Shown: one piece after another, positions 1 to 6,638 of the stretch | Position numbering within the stretch: the first letter of the stretch is position 1 | Layout: every line of letters begins with the position of its first letter | NCBI GenBank assembly: GCA_021152765.1 | Contig: JAGKUT010000015.1 | Span: 1-9,963, forward strand | Length of the DNA: 9,963 bases | Source: Actinomycetes bacterium | Lineage (GTDB): Bacteria > Bacillota_I > Bacilli_A > RF39 > UBA660 | Direction of reading: 5' to 3' | Notes under the pieces: generated by a model | Seen by the model: the letters and a program-made list of their open reading frames with translations, nothing else | The model's database searches: none | Told to the model about the DNA's origin: nothing | Translations under genes and position numbers: made by a program

Positions 1-17
1 CATGTATCTCATGTCGG

Positions 18-182
18 TTACTTTTGATGTGTTAAAACTACTGAGATTAAGGAGGCAAAACCTGCTACAGCCTCATCCACACTGTTATCAATTACTTCCA
101 TACCCAAATGATTTGGATTTTGGGTATCGGTATACATACCAGGTCTACGTCTTACTGGCTCAAGACCTTTTAAAACTTCAAT
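18..182 (-). pseudogene. parE: N-terminal fragment of ParE (topoisomerase IV subunit B), fused in frame to tig
   Basis: The last 54 codons of the tig reading frame match the ParE/GyrB ATPase N-terminus: [15 protein letters not shown], then [19 protein letters not shown], which holds the ATP/Mg-binding Asn helix ([10 protein letters not shown]). The wording [10 protein letters not shown]...PNHLG is that of gammaproteobacterial ParE, not Firmicutes GyrB/ParE. The frame stops at 18-20, before the conserved DDGRGMP motif, so no functional enzyme is encoded. By hand count positions 1-170 are about 40% GC, against 30-32% in the adjoining tig codons. The shared IEVLK codons (168-182) occur naturally in both proteins and form the joint. 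Foreign or misassembled sequence is the likeliest explanation. Confidence 0.85.
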
Positions 183-1409
183 TGTCTTTCTCATCTTCAT
201 ATCATACTTCATCATATCAAGACCACCAAATGCATTTAAGAATTCATCTTCCTTCATTTGATACTTAGAAGCCATTTCTTTAGCCTCTTTTTTAGCATCA
301 GAATCACTAACCTCAATATTTTCAACCTTAGCAATTTCTTCAAGCATCAATCTATAAGTAATTCTCTTAGTAGCTTCATCTTTCATTTGTTCTCTTAACT
401 TAGACTCATCTGAATTAGTAAATTGATAAAATTGTTCTAAACTTAAACCTTGCATTTTTAAAGTCTCTTCATATTGTTTAACCATACGATTTAATTCTTC
501 ATTAATCATAACTTCAGGAATTTCAACTTTAACATTCTTTCCAGCAGCAGCTAATAATTCATCTATATACTTATTCTCTGCTTCGCTATCTTTTCTTACT
601 TTAATATTTTCCTTAACTTGTTTTTCTAAACTTTCCTTAGAATCAATACCTTCCATACCTAAATCTTCAAAGAAATCAGCATCTAATTCAGGAACACGTT
701 TTACTTTAATTTCATTAACTTTAACCTTAAATACAACTTTAGCACCTTTTAAATCTTCAGCATGATAATCCTTAGGGAAAGTTACATTAATATCTTTTTC
801 TTCTCCTACAGCCATACCAATAACTTGATCTTCAAATCCAGGGATAAATGTATTTGAACCAATCTCTAAAGAATAATTTTCACCCTTTCCACCAGCAAAT
901 GCTACACCATCTTTAAATCCTTCAAAATCAATAACAGCGATATCTCCATTTTCAACCTTACCAGATTCTTTAACAACATTCTCAGTATAATGACCTCTTA
1001 AATGCTCAATTTCGTGTTCTATCTCTTCCTTAGAAACACTTACCTTATCTTTCTTAACACCTAAACCTTTATACTTACCTAATTTAACTTCTGGCTTTAA
1101 TGTTAAAGTAAATAAATACTCAACACCCTTCTCAGAAATATCACTTAAAGTAATTTCAGGTTGAGCAACGATTTCTAAATCTTTAGCTTTCTTAAACATA
1201 TCACTATATGCATCATCTAAACAAATATCAGCTGCATCAAAATTTAATCTTTCTTGAGTATACTTCTTTAAAAATACACTTTTAGGAGCCTTACCTTTTC
1301 TAAAACCATCAACTTGAAAATTACTACTAGCCTTCTTATAAGCCTTCTCTAAAGCATCCTCCCATTTTTTTCCTTCAACTTTAATTTTTATCTCTTTAAT
1401 ATTTTCCAT
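18..1409 (-). CDS. tig: Trigger factor (ribosome-associated chaperone/PPIase), 3' end replaced by a ParE fragment
   Basis: Trigger factor binds the ribosome near the exit tunnel and shields nascent chains. The N-terminal ribosome-binding signature GFRKGKAP is at residues 35-42, an FKBP-type PPIase domain spans about 150-235 ([11 protein letters not shown], then [11 protein letters not shown]), and the helical C-terminal domain runs from about 240 to 410. The start at 1409 is chosen because TGGAGG (1415-1420) lies 5 nt upstream. The longer in-frame start at 1472 would add a hydrophobic stretch overlapping the promoter. Normal trigger factor sequence continues to [10 protein letters not shown], close to the usual family length of about 425. 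From residue 410 to the TAA at 18-20 the sequence is instead ParE/GyrB-like, so the last few native residues are missing. The trigger factor call is secure; the fused end is probably not biological. Confidence 0.95.
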   Translation of the reverse strand: MENIKEIKIKVEGKKWEDALEKAYKKASSNFQVDGFRKGKAPKSVFLKKYTQERLNFDAADICLDDAYSDMFKKAKDLEIVAQPEITLSDISEKGVEYLFTLTLKPEVKLGKYKGLGVKKDKVSVSKEEIEHEIEHLRGHYTENVVKESGKVENGDIAVIDFEGFKDGVAFAGGKGENYSLEIGSNTFIPGFEDQVIGMAVGEEKDINVTFPKDYHAEDLKGAKVVFKVKVNEIKVKRVPELDADFFEDLGMEGIDSKESLEKQVKENIKVRKDSEAENKYIDELLAAAGKNVKVEIPEVMINEELNRMVKQYEETLKMQGLSLEQFYQFTNSDESKLREQMKDEATKRITYRLMLEEIAKVENIEVSDSDAKKEAKEMASKYQMKEDEFLNAFGGLDMMKYDMKMRKTIEVLKGLEPVRRRPGMYTDTQNPNHLGMEVIDNSVDEAVAGFASLISVVLTHQK

Positions 1410-1433
1410 AAATACCTCCATTTGTACCAATAT

Positions 1434-1462
1434 AGTATATAATAAAACAAATATTTTTACAA
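1434..1462 (-). promoter_or_regulatory. Sigma-A type promoter of tig
   Basis: On the minus strand TTGTAA (1457-1462), a 17-nt spacer and TATACT (1434-1439) lie just upstream of the tig ribosome binding site (1415-1420). Transcription would start near 1427, giving a leader of about 18 nt. This is a motif match only. Confidence 0.65.
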
Positions 1463-1480
1463 GTAAAAACAAATCTTTTC

Positions 1481-1512
1481 AAAAAAAATATATGTAAAAT
1501 TACATATATTTT
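1481..1512 (-). terminator. AT-only intrinsic terminator after the LysM gene
   Basis: Perfect 13-bp inverted arms (1485-1497 and 1500-1512; minus-strand arm AAAATATATGTAA) surround a 2-nt gap and overlap the TAA stop of the upstream gene. Going into tig, a run of eight T (1481-1488) follows on the minus strand. The stem has a single G-C pair, so it may be leaky. Confidence 0.6.
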
Positions 1513-2722
1513 ATCTAGTCTTAACTAAAGTTTTGTCTAAATCAATATTACCCATTTCCATACCATTCATAGCAATATACTTAACATCACCATTAGTATA
1601 AACAGGATAATCAGAAGAATTATAAGAATCCCATTGCATATGAGCCATATCGTTAACCTCAACTGAAACAGAATCAGCTAACTCTTTGATATCGTCATCA
1701 TTTCTGAATATAGCAACAGGCATACCACCAACATTGATAATATCCTTAACATTAAAACAAATAATATCAGAAGAAAACTTACTCTCTCCATCAAAAGTAT
1801 AACAAGAAACAGTATTAACACCATAGCTATAAACAGAATTATCTAAAACTAAATAATGTGCACTTGCTCCTGCAAACCCACTAGCTTGAATAACTTTATC
1901 TCCATAAATTCTATTGTTTTCAATAATATTAACAATACCTTTATTATTTCTATAACTATTTTCATTTCCAGAAAATTGATGCAAGAATAAATAAGTATCC
2001 TCAACAAGATTTAAACCAGATAAACCCATATCCTTATTATCAGAAATAAGCTTATCAAGATTAATACCAACCTCAGCAGAAATCTCATTAATATTATCAC
2101 CAGCATGAGCAATATAATACTCATCCATTACAGGATAAGAAATAACATCCCCAGCCTTATAAGTAATATCAGCATTGTGTTCATAAAACTCTTCAACAGT
2201 TATATTAAGTTTATTACAAACATCCTCTAAAGAATCCTCATTAGTCAATCTATAACAAGCATCATATCTATTATACATATACTTACCATCAGGACTTTTA
2301 ACAGCAGTAGAATAAAGAATATTAGTTTCTTGTTCTTCCATATCATCTTCATAACCATATCCAGCATAAGCAAATGGCTCTGTAGTTGGTACAGTTTCTG
2401 CTAACTTCTCTTGTTCCTTCATCTGTTGTTTATAACCATATCCTGCATAAGCAAATGGCTCTGTAGTAGCCTCTGTAGCAAATTCTGCCTTAGCTAACTC
2501 CTCTTGTTCCTTCATCTGTTGTTTATAACCATAACCTGCATAAGCAAATGGTTCTGTAGTTGGCTCATTAGTAGACTCAACAGTAGTTACAACAGCAGGT
2601 CCTTCAGAATAATTATCAGCAGCAGCAACCGCACCACAACCACATAAAGCAATCATACCACTTACTGCAATTGATAATTTATTATATTTCTTTAAATTTT
2701 TACATCCTTCAATAATTTTCAT
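1511..2722 (-). CDS. Secreted or lipid-anchored LysM-domain protein with Tyr-rich repeats
   Basis: This 403-residue protein is exported. It has a basic N-region, a hydrophobic core (about 16-35) and either an AxA signal peptidase site at AVAAA/D36 or a lipobox-like LCGC at C29. Residues 55-132 hold three copies of TTEPFAYAGYGY followed by a charged KQQMKEQE segment. Two degenerate LysM-like units follow: 157-197 (EDSLEDVCNKLNITVEEFYE...AGDVISYP) and 203-248 (AGDNINEISAEVGINLDKLI). LysM modules usually bind N-acetylglucosamine in peptidoglycan, so cell-wall attachment is inferred. The last 150 residues match no family I recognise and contain no visible hydrolase motif. The start at 2722 is set by AAAGGGG (2731-2737), 8 nt upstream; an earlier in-frame ATG at 2761 lies upstream of the likely transcription start. 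The gene has its own strong promoter and terminator. Role unknown. Confidence 0.85.
   Translation of the reverse strand: MKIIEGCKNLKKYNKLSIAVSGMIALCGCGAVAAADNYSEGPAVVTTVESTNEPTTEPFAYAGYGYKQQMKEQEELAKAEFATEATTEPFAYAGYGYKQQMKEQEKLAETVPTTEPFAYAGYGYEDDMEEQETNILYSTAVKSPDGKYMYNRYDACYRLTNEDSLEDVCNKLNITVEEFYEHNADITYKAGDVISYPVMDEYYIAHAGDNINEISAEVGINLDKLISDNKDMGLSGLNLVEDTYLFLHQFSGNENSYRNNKGIVNIIENNRIYGDKVIQASGFAGASAHYLVLDNSVYSYGVNTVSCYTFDGESKFSSDIICFNVKDIINVGGMPVAIFRNDDDIKELADSVSVEVNDMAHMQWDSYNSSDYPVYTNGDVKYIAMNGMEMGNIDLDKTLVKTR
2327..2560 (-). repeat. Three in-gene repeats encoding TTEPFAYAGYGY plus a charged segment
   Basis: Units begin at residues 55, 86 and 113 of the LysM protein, with periods of 31 and 27 residues. 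The first two copies share PFAYAGYGYKQQMKEQE exactly; the third changes the charged part to EDDMEEQE. The DNA is also nearly identical (for example GCATAAGCAAATGG on the plus strand in all three), which suggests recent duplication. Confidence 0.9.
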
Positions 2723-2752
2723 ACAAAAATCCCCTTTCAGCAAAGTAAACAT

Positions 2753-2780
2753 ATTATACACCTTTTACTAAAAAAGTCAA
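2753..2780 (-). promoter_or_regulatory. Strong sigma-A promoter of the LysM gene
   Basis: TTGACT (2775-2780), a 16-nt spacer and a perfect TATAAT (2753-2758) on the minus strand. The predicted start near 2746 leaves a leader of about 24 nt carrying AAAGGGG. Confidence 0.8.
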
Positions 2781-2790
2781 ATTTTACGAA

Positions 2791-2812
2791 TTATTCAAAT
2801 AATATTGAATAA
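2791..2812. repeat. 8-bp inverted repeat between divergent promoters (possible operator)
   Basis: TTATTCAA (2791-2798) and TTGAATAA (2805-2812) are perfect inverted arms with a 6-nt spacer. The right arm contains the -35 hexamer of the FAD dehydrogenase promoter, and the left arm lies 11 nt from the -35 of the LysM promoter. It could be an operator, but chance symmetry in AT-rich DNA is also possible. Confidence 0.4.
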
Positions 2813-2834
2813 ATATAAATAAAAATGATAAAAT
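2805..2834 (+). promoter_or_regulatory. Promoter of the FAD-dependent dehydrogenase
   Basis: TTGAAT (2805-2810), an 18-nt spacer and TAAAAT (2829-2834). The start would fall near 2841, so the leader is very short and carries only a weak ribosome binding site, GGTGAT (2841-2846). Confidence 0.5.
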
Positions 2835-2849
2835 GAAACTGGTGATAAT

Positions 2850-4247
2850 ATGTATGACGTTGTAATAATAGGCGCAGGACCAGCAGGTCTATTCACTGCC
2901 TACGAATTAAGTGAAAAAAATAAAAATCTAAAAATACTATTATTAGAAAAAGGAAAATTTGCAAAAAATAGAATTTGCACAATGAATAAGACAAAAAAAG
3001 AATGTAAAAACTGTAATCCATGTCAAATAATGTCAGGATATGGTGGAGCTGGAACATTCTCAGATGGAAAATTAAACTTCATTCCAAAACTTGGAAAATC
3101 AGACTTATTTAAATATATGTCAGAATCAGAAGCAAATAAATTAATTGATGATACAGAAGAAATATTCAATAAATTTGATATGGATAGTAAAATATATCCA
3201 ACAAATATGGAAGAAGCAGAACAAATAAAAAAACAAATCGCGATACAAGGAGCAAAACTATTAATAATCAAACAAAAACACTTAGGAAGTGATAAACTAC
3301 CAATATATATTCAAAACTTTACAGATTATTTAGAAAAAAACAATGTAGAAATAAAAGAAAACACAAACGTAATAGATATAAATACAGAAAAAAATATAAA
3401 CATTATTACATACAAAGAAAAAGGAAAAGAAATTAAAGTAAAATCTAAATATGCAGTAATCGCACCAGGAAGAACAGGCGCAAAGTGGATACAAGAAATT
3501 GCAGATAAATATAACATTGAATATACATCAAGAAGCATAGAAATTGGAGTAAGAGTTGAAACCAGAAAAGATATTTTAGAAAATATAACAAACATAATAT
3601 ATGATCCAACAATATTCATAAAAACAAAAACATATGGAGACGAAATAAGAACATTTTGTACAAACCCAGAAGGATTCGTCGCAAAAGAAAATTACTATGG
3701 ATATATATGTGTAAACGGACATGCACTAAAAGAAACAAAATCAAACAATTCAAACTTTGCTTTTATTAATAAAATTAACCTAACAGATCCTGTAACAAAC
3801 ACAAGAGAATATGGAGAATCAATCGCAAAAATTGCAAATGTTTTAGGAGATGGAAAACCAATTATACAAGCACTAAAAGACTTAAAAAGAGGAAGACGTT
3901 CAACATGGGATAGAATCAATAAAGGATTCATAGAACCAACACTAAAAGATTGTGTTGCCGGAGACTTATCCCTTGTACTTCCACATAGAATTGTAACAAA
4001 TATAATTGAAGGATTAGAAGTATTAGATAAAATAATACCAGGAATAAATAACGATGAAACATTACTATACGGTCCAGAAATAAAATTCTTCTCAAATGAA
4101 ATAACAACAAACAATAAATTCAAACTAGAAGATAAAAATATTTACTTCATAGGAGACGGTGCTGGAAAAGCAGGAAACATTGTAATAGCAGCAACAAACG
4201 GACTAGTTGCAGCAAGAGATATATTAGAAAAAGAATCTGAAAAATAA
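2850..4247 (+). CDS. FAD-dependent dehydrogenase, NAD(P)/FAD oxidoreductase (COG2509-like)
   Basis: A soluble flavoprotein of 465 residues. A Rossmann dinucleotide-binding motif opens the protein (DVVIIGAGPAGLFTAYEL, GAGPAG at 8-13), with the ribose-binding acid E33 at the end of the second strand. A second FAD-contact motif, YFIGDGAGKAGNIVIAA, lies near 432-448. Between them the family hallmark GYGGAGTFSDGKL (63-75) follows a cysteine cluster, C43-x8-C52-x2-C55-x2-C58, that may bind iron-sulfur or zinc. This arrangement fits the uncharacterised FAD-dependent dehydrogenases of COG2509; the substrate is not known. The gene stands alone on the plus strand, divergent from the LysM gene and convergent with the prepilin, with its own promoter and terminator. 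ATG at 2850 is the only start that keeps the whole Rossmann strand. Confidence 0.9.
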   Translation: MYDVVIIGAGPAGLFTAYELSEKNKNLKILLLEKGKFAKNRICTMNKTKKECKNCNPCQIMSGYGGAGTFSDGKLNFIPKLGKSDLFKYMSESEANKLIDDTEEIFNKFDMDSKIYPTNMEEAEQIKKQIAIQGAKLLIIKQKHLGSDKLPIYIQNFTDYLEKNNVEIKENTNVIDINTEKNINIITYKEKGKEIKVKSKYAVIAPGRTGAKWIQEIADKYNIEYTSRSIEIGVRVETRKDILENITNIIYDPTIFIKTKTYGDEIRTFCTNPEGFVAKENYYGYICVNGHALKETKSNNSNFAFINKINLTDPVTNTREYGESIAKIANVLGDGKPIIQALKDLKRGRRSTWDRINKGFIEPTLKDCVAGDLSLVLPHRIVTNIIEGLEVLDKIIPGINNDETLLYGPEIKFFSNEITTNNKFKLEDKNIYFIGDGAGKAGNIVIAATNGLVAARDILEKESEK

Positions 4248-4265
4248 TCAGATTCTTTTATTTTA
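4231..4265. terminator. Bidirectional intrinsic terminator shared by convergent genes
   Basis: AAGAATCTGA (4231-4240) and TCAGATTCTT (4248-4257) form a 10-bp stem with a 7-nt loop that holds the TAA stop of the dehydrogenase. T-rich tails follow on both strands: TTTATTTTA to the right on plus, and TTTTTCT on minus. The prepilin stop codon at 4269 lies just beyond it. Confidence 0.85.
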
Positions 4266-4268
4266 ATA

Positions 4269-5276
4269 TTATAAATCAGATGTAGGAACAATTATAACAG
4301 GACGGACACCACTAGAATAGTTAGCTGGAGTGTTTGAAATATTTCCATCAACACTTACAGATCCAATACGATCTATCCCATTAGCCGAAGCAAGCCAATA
4401 TGCTTTTCCAATTGCTCTTGATGAATTATCTGTAAAAATTGATGTATCAGATGCTTCCTCGTTTGTTAATAATCTGCCTGATGCACTTTCCATAAATCCA
4501 TATGTTTCTGTTTTTAACATTGATAGATAACCCTCTACATAGTCATATGTAAGACTATTTGAATCATAAACATAAGGATATGGATTCCCTGAATAAGTTG
4601 CTGCATTTCCATTTACATCTTTTGCATAATCACTTTTTGGAGATGACCAAGTAGTTGAATCGTGCCAATAATTTTCACCATTTGAAATACTTATAAAAGT
4701 AATACTGTCTGGTGATGAAGCATCTTGTTTATATATATTATTTGTTGTATCCTTCTTCAAATTATAGTTTGCAAATAATAATGTTGTACTTGCATTTGTA
4801 GAAATTACTTTAAAGCATTCTTGTGATTCTGTTGGTCCATAACACACCTCATCTCCAACTTGTACAATTCTTGGAGCTTGTTTTAAATCATCACTTTTTT
4901 CAGCAACTGTTTTTCCAGTATTTAAATCAAAACTAACTACATAATCTCCAAATTTTAATGAATAATCTACTACTTGACCTTTTTCTAGTTTTATCCATCC
5001 ATCACTTGGTACTTCACCACTTACCGAAAAAGTAGATGGCAAATCAGATATATTATATGTACCTGTTGGTGCTTCTTGATTTGGATCATTTACTGATTCA
5101 GATAAATAATATTTTTGCACTGCATCTTTATAACCATATGCCGAAACCACTACTGCACCTTTTTTTGAATTTTCAATTATATTTAATATAATTGGTACTG
5201 TTATTACTGCTATAATTGCTAGTATTACTATGATAGCTAATAACTCAATTAAAGTAAAACCTTTTTTATTCTTCAT
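4269..5276 (-). CDS. Type IV prepilin-like protein with N-methylation motif and large C-terminal domain
   Basis: The N-terminus MKNKKG/FTLIELL is a class III prepilin signal: cleavage after G6 by a prepilin peptidase, F7 as the new N-terminus and E11 as the +5 glutamate. The hydrophobic helix runs to about residue 33. Such proteins are assembled by type IV pilus, competence (ComG) or type II secretion machinery, none of which is in the window. At 335 residues it is more than twice the size of a ComGC-type pilin. Residues from about 138 form a second domain: GDEVCYG...ECFKVIS...LLFANYNL, then RLLTNEEA, YWLASA and GVRPVII. The GVRPVI ending resembles DUF6273-like surface domains of gut Firmicutes, recalled rather than searched. 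The two cysteines at C145 and C154 could form a disulfide. AGTGAGG (5284-5290) sets the start. The gene has its own promoter and is monocistronic. Confidence 0.88.
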   Translation of the reverse strand: MKNKKGFTLIELLAIIVILAIIAVITVPIILNIIENSKKGAVVVSAYGYKDAVQKYYLSESVNDPNQEAPTGTYNISDLPSTFSVSGEVPSDGWIKLEKGQVVDYSLKFGDYVVSFDLNTGKTVAEKSDDLKQAPRIVQVGDEVCYGPTESQECFKVISTNASTTLLFANYNLKKDTTNNIYKQDASSPDSITFISISNGENYWHDSTTWSSPKSDYAKDVNGNAATYSGNPYPYVYDSNSLTYDYVEGYLSMLKTETYGFMESASGRLLTNEEASDTSIFTDNSSRAIGKAYWLASANGIDRIGSVSVDGNISNTPANYSSGVRPVIIVPTSDL

Positions 5277-5302
5277 ATATATACCTCACTATTCTAAATA
5301 AA

Positions 5303-5331
5303 ATTATACCATAAAAAAGTACTTTATTCAA
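5303..5331 (-). promoter_or_regulatory. Sigma-A promoter of the prepilin gene
   Basis: TTGAAT (5326-5331), a 17-nt spacer and a perfect TATAAT (5303-5308) on the minus strand. The -35 box falls in the loop and arm of the rplT terminator hairpin. Confidence 0.75.
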
Positions 5332-5336
5332 GTACT
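5311..5336 (-). terminator. Intrinsic terminator of the infC-rpmI-rplT operon
   Basis: On the minus strand AGTACTT (5330-5336), a 5-nt loop, AAGTACT (5318-5324) and six T. The hairpin begins inside the rplT stop codon. The short AT-rich stem suggests partial readthrough into the prepilin gene is possible. Confidence 0.75.
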
Positions 5337-5886
5337 ATTTTAAAGCATCAATTAACTCAGCTTTTTTCATTGTAGAATATCCTTCAACACCTTTATCTTT
5401 AGCCATTGCTTTTAATTCAGCAACAGTCATACTAGAGATATCTTTTTTTTCATCTTTTTTAGATTCCTTCTTAACAGTTTCCTTTTTAGCTGTTTCTTTA
5501 ACTTCTTTTTTAGCTTCTTTAGCAACTTTTCCTTCTAAAGCTTCTTTAGCTATACTAACTAAACTTGCAAATGTTTCAGCATTATCAATTGCTATTTCAG
5601 CTAACATTTTACGGTTAATTACAACACCAGCCTTATTTAAACCATTAATGAATTTAGAATAACTGATATCATTCATACGACATGCAGCATTAATTCTAGT
5701 AATCCATAATTTTCTGAAATCTCTCTTCTTTTGTCTTCTATCTCTATATGCATATTTTAATGAATGCATTACTTGTTCTTTAGCACTCTTATATAATCTG
5801 TGTTTACTTCCAAAATATCCCTTAGCTCTGTCCATTACTTTTTTACGACGAGCACGATGAATTGTTCCGCCTTTAACTCTTGCCAT
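5335..5886 (-). CDS. rplT: Ribosomal protein L20 with a C-terminal Rho_N/SAP-like extension
   Basis: Residues 1-118 are a full-length bacterial L20 ([54 protein letters not shown]), a 23S rRNA-binding, assembly-essential protein that also represses its own operon. Most L20 proteins end near 117-120 residues. This one reaches 183: a Lys/Glu/Ala-rich linker (119-149), then [19 protein letters not shown] and [11 protein letters not shown] (153-183), which reads as a Rho_N (Rho N-terminal) or SAP/HeH-type helix-extended-helix nucleic acid-binding fold. The reading frame is open and continuous, and the terminator follows at once, so the extension is not a frameshift product. AAGGAGG (5894-5900) precedes ATG 5886 and lies 2 nt past the rpmI stop, so the two genes are likely coupled in translation. 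Confidence 0.97.
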   Translation of the reverse strand: MARVKGGTIHRARRKKVMDRAKGYFGSKHRLYKSAKEQVMHSLKYAYRDRRQKKRDFRKLWITRINAACRMNDISYSKFINGLNKAGVVINRKMLAEIAIDNAETFASLVSIAKEALEGKVAKEAKKEVKETAKKETVKKESKKDEKKDISSMTVAELKAMAKDKGVEGYSTMKKAELIDALK

Positions 5887-5902
5887 TTCAAATCCTCCTT
5901 AA

Positions 5903-6100
5903 TTACTTAATAACATCTTTTAATCTATTATAATCTGCTTTACTCAATAATGAAGCACTTCTACCAGTTCTATTAGAAGCTGCATTCTTCTTTCCTGTAT
6001 TATGTCTAGTTCCAGGATGTCCTATTTTAACAGTTCCACCAGGTCTAACATTACAAACCTTAGCAGTACCTTTATGAGTTCTTTGTGTTTTCTTTGCCAT
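5903..6100 (-). CDS. rpmI: Ribosomal protein L35
   Basis: A 65-residue basic protein of the large subunit. It has the L35 pattern THKGTAK near the N-terminus, HNTGKK in the middle and a C-terminal LLSKADYNRLKDVI that matches the family ending (VSKxDxxRIKxxL). The central part is rather divergent, with more Gly/Pro and fewer basic residues than B. subtilis L35. Its position between infC and rplT is the classical order and supports the call. The ribosome binding site TAGGAGG (6107-6113) includes the infC stop codon TAG, a sign of translational coupling. Confidence 0.95.
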   Translation of the reverse strand: MAKKTQRTHKGTAKVCNVRPGGTVKIGHPGTRHNTGKKNAASNRTGRSASLLSKADYNRLKDVIK

Positions 6101-6110
6101 AAATATCCTC

Positions 6111-6638
6111 CTATTTTTCTTTTTTAGGTGCTAGTATCATAACCATCACACGACCATCTAATGTTGGTTGAGACTCTAGTAAAGAAACCTCACCTAAAGC
6201 ATCCGCAAAACGAAGTAAAACGTCCTTACCTAATTCAGTATGAGCCATTTCTCTACCCTTAAAACGTACAGAAACCTTAATTTTATGTCCCTTCTCTAAA
6301 TACTTACGCGAATTATTAACACGAGTATTAAAATCGTGAACATCAATAGTAACAGACAAACGATACTCTTTCATATCTAAATTAGCTTCTCTTTGCTTTT
6401 TTAAGTTTTCCTTTTGTCTCTTCTTGTTTTCATACTTAAATTTATTATAATCCATTATTTTACAAACCTGTGGATTTGCATTAGGATTAATTAAAACCAA
6501 ATCAAAACCAGCATAATTAGCCAATGTTAAAGCATCTTTAATAGGCTTAACACCTAATTGCTCACCATTTGGTCCTATTACCATTACTTCCTTTGCACGT
6601 ATTTGTTCATTTACAAACAAATCTCTTTCCTTGCTTAT
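6111..6638 (-). CDS. infC: Translation initiation factor IF-3, probable AUA start
   Basis: IF3 binds the 30S subunit, prevents premature 50S joining and rejects non-standard start codons. The N-domain reads SKERDLFVNEQIRAKEV; the linker is Lys/Arg-rich (NKKRQKENLKKQREAN); the C-domain contains VTIDVHDFNTRVNNSRKYLEKG, RFKGREMAHTELG and a DGRVMVMILAPKK ending. From ATA at 6636-6638 the protein is 175 residues, the normal length. No ATG, GTG or TTG lies at a proper distance: GGAGG (6647-6651) sits 8 nt before ATA, the in-frame GTG overlaps the ribosome binding site, and the TTG six codons later is too far. The ATG at 6695 lies in the attenuator hairpin and would give a non-homologous leader. A rare start is known for infC (AUU in E. 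coli and some bacilli) and underlies IF3 autocontrol. Confidence 0.95.
   Translation of the reverse strand: MSKERDLFVNEQIRAKEVMVIGPNGEQLGVKPIKDALTLANYAGFDLVLINPNANPQVCKIMDYNKFKYENKKRQKENLKKQREANLDMKEYRLSVTIDVHDFNTRVNNSRKYLEKGHKIKVSVRFKGREMAHTELGKDVLLRFADALGEVSLLESQPTLDGRVMVMILAPKKEK

Noticed and set aside
1410..1472. A longer trigger factor beginning at 1472 with a hydrophobic, signal-like N-terminus
   Set aside because: It would cover the ribosome binding site and the -10/-35 elements. The family N-terminus ([16 protein letters not shown]) begins right after TGGAGG.
3023..4123. Several minus-strand ORFs of 60-142 codons inside the FAD dehydrogenase gene
   Set aside because: They are antisense shadows of a well-supported gene, are rich in Phe/Ile/Ser as expected from its complement, and lack ribosome binding sites.
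4269..4700. Prepilin C-terminal domain as the variable target of a diversity-generating retroelement
   Set aside because: No template repeat or reverse transcriptase is visible, and the region shows no bias toward AAY codons that would suggest adenine mutagenesis.
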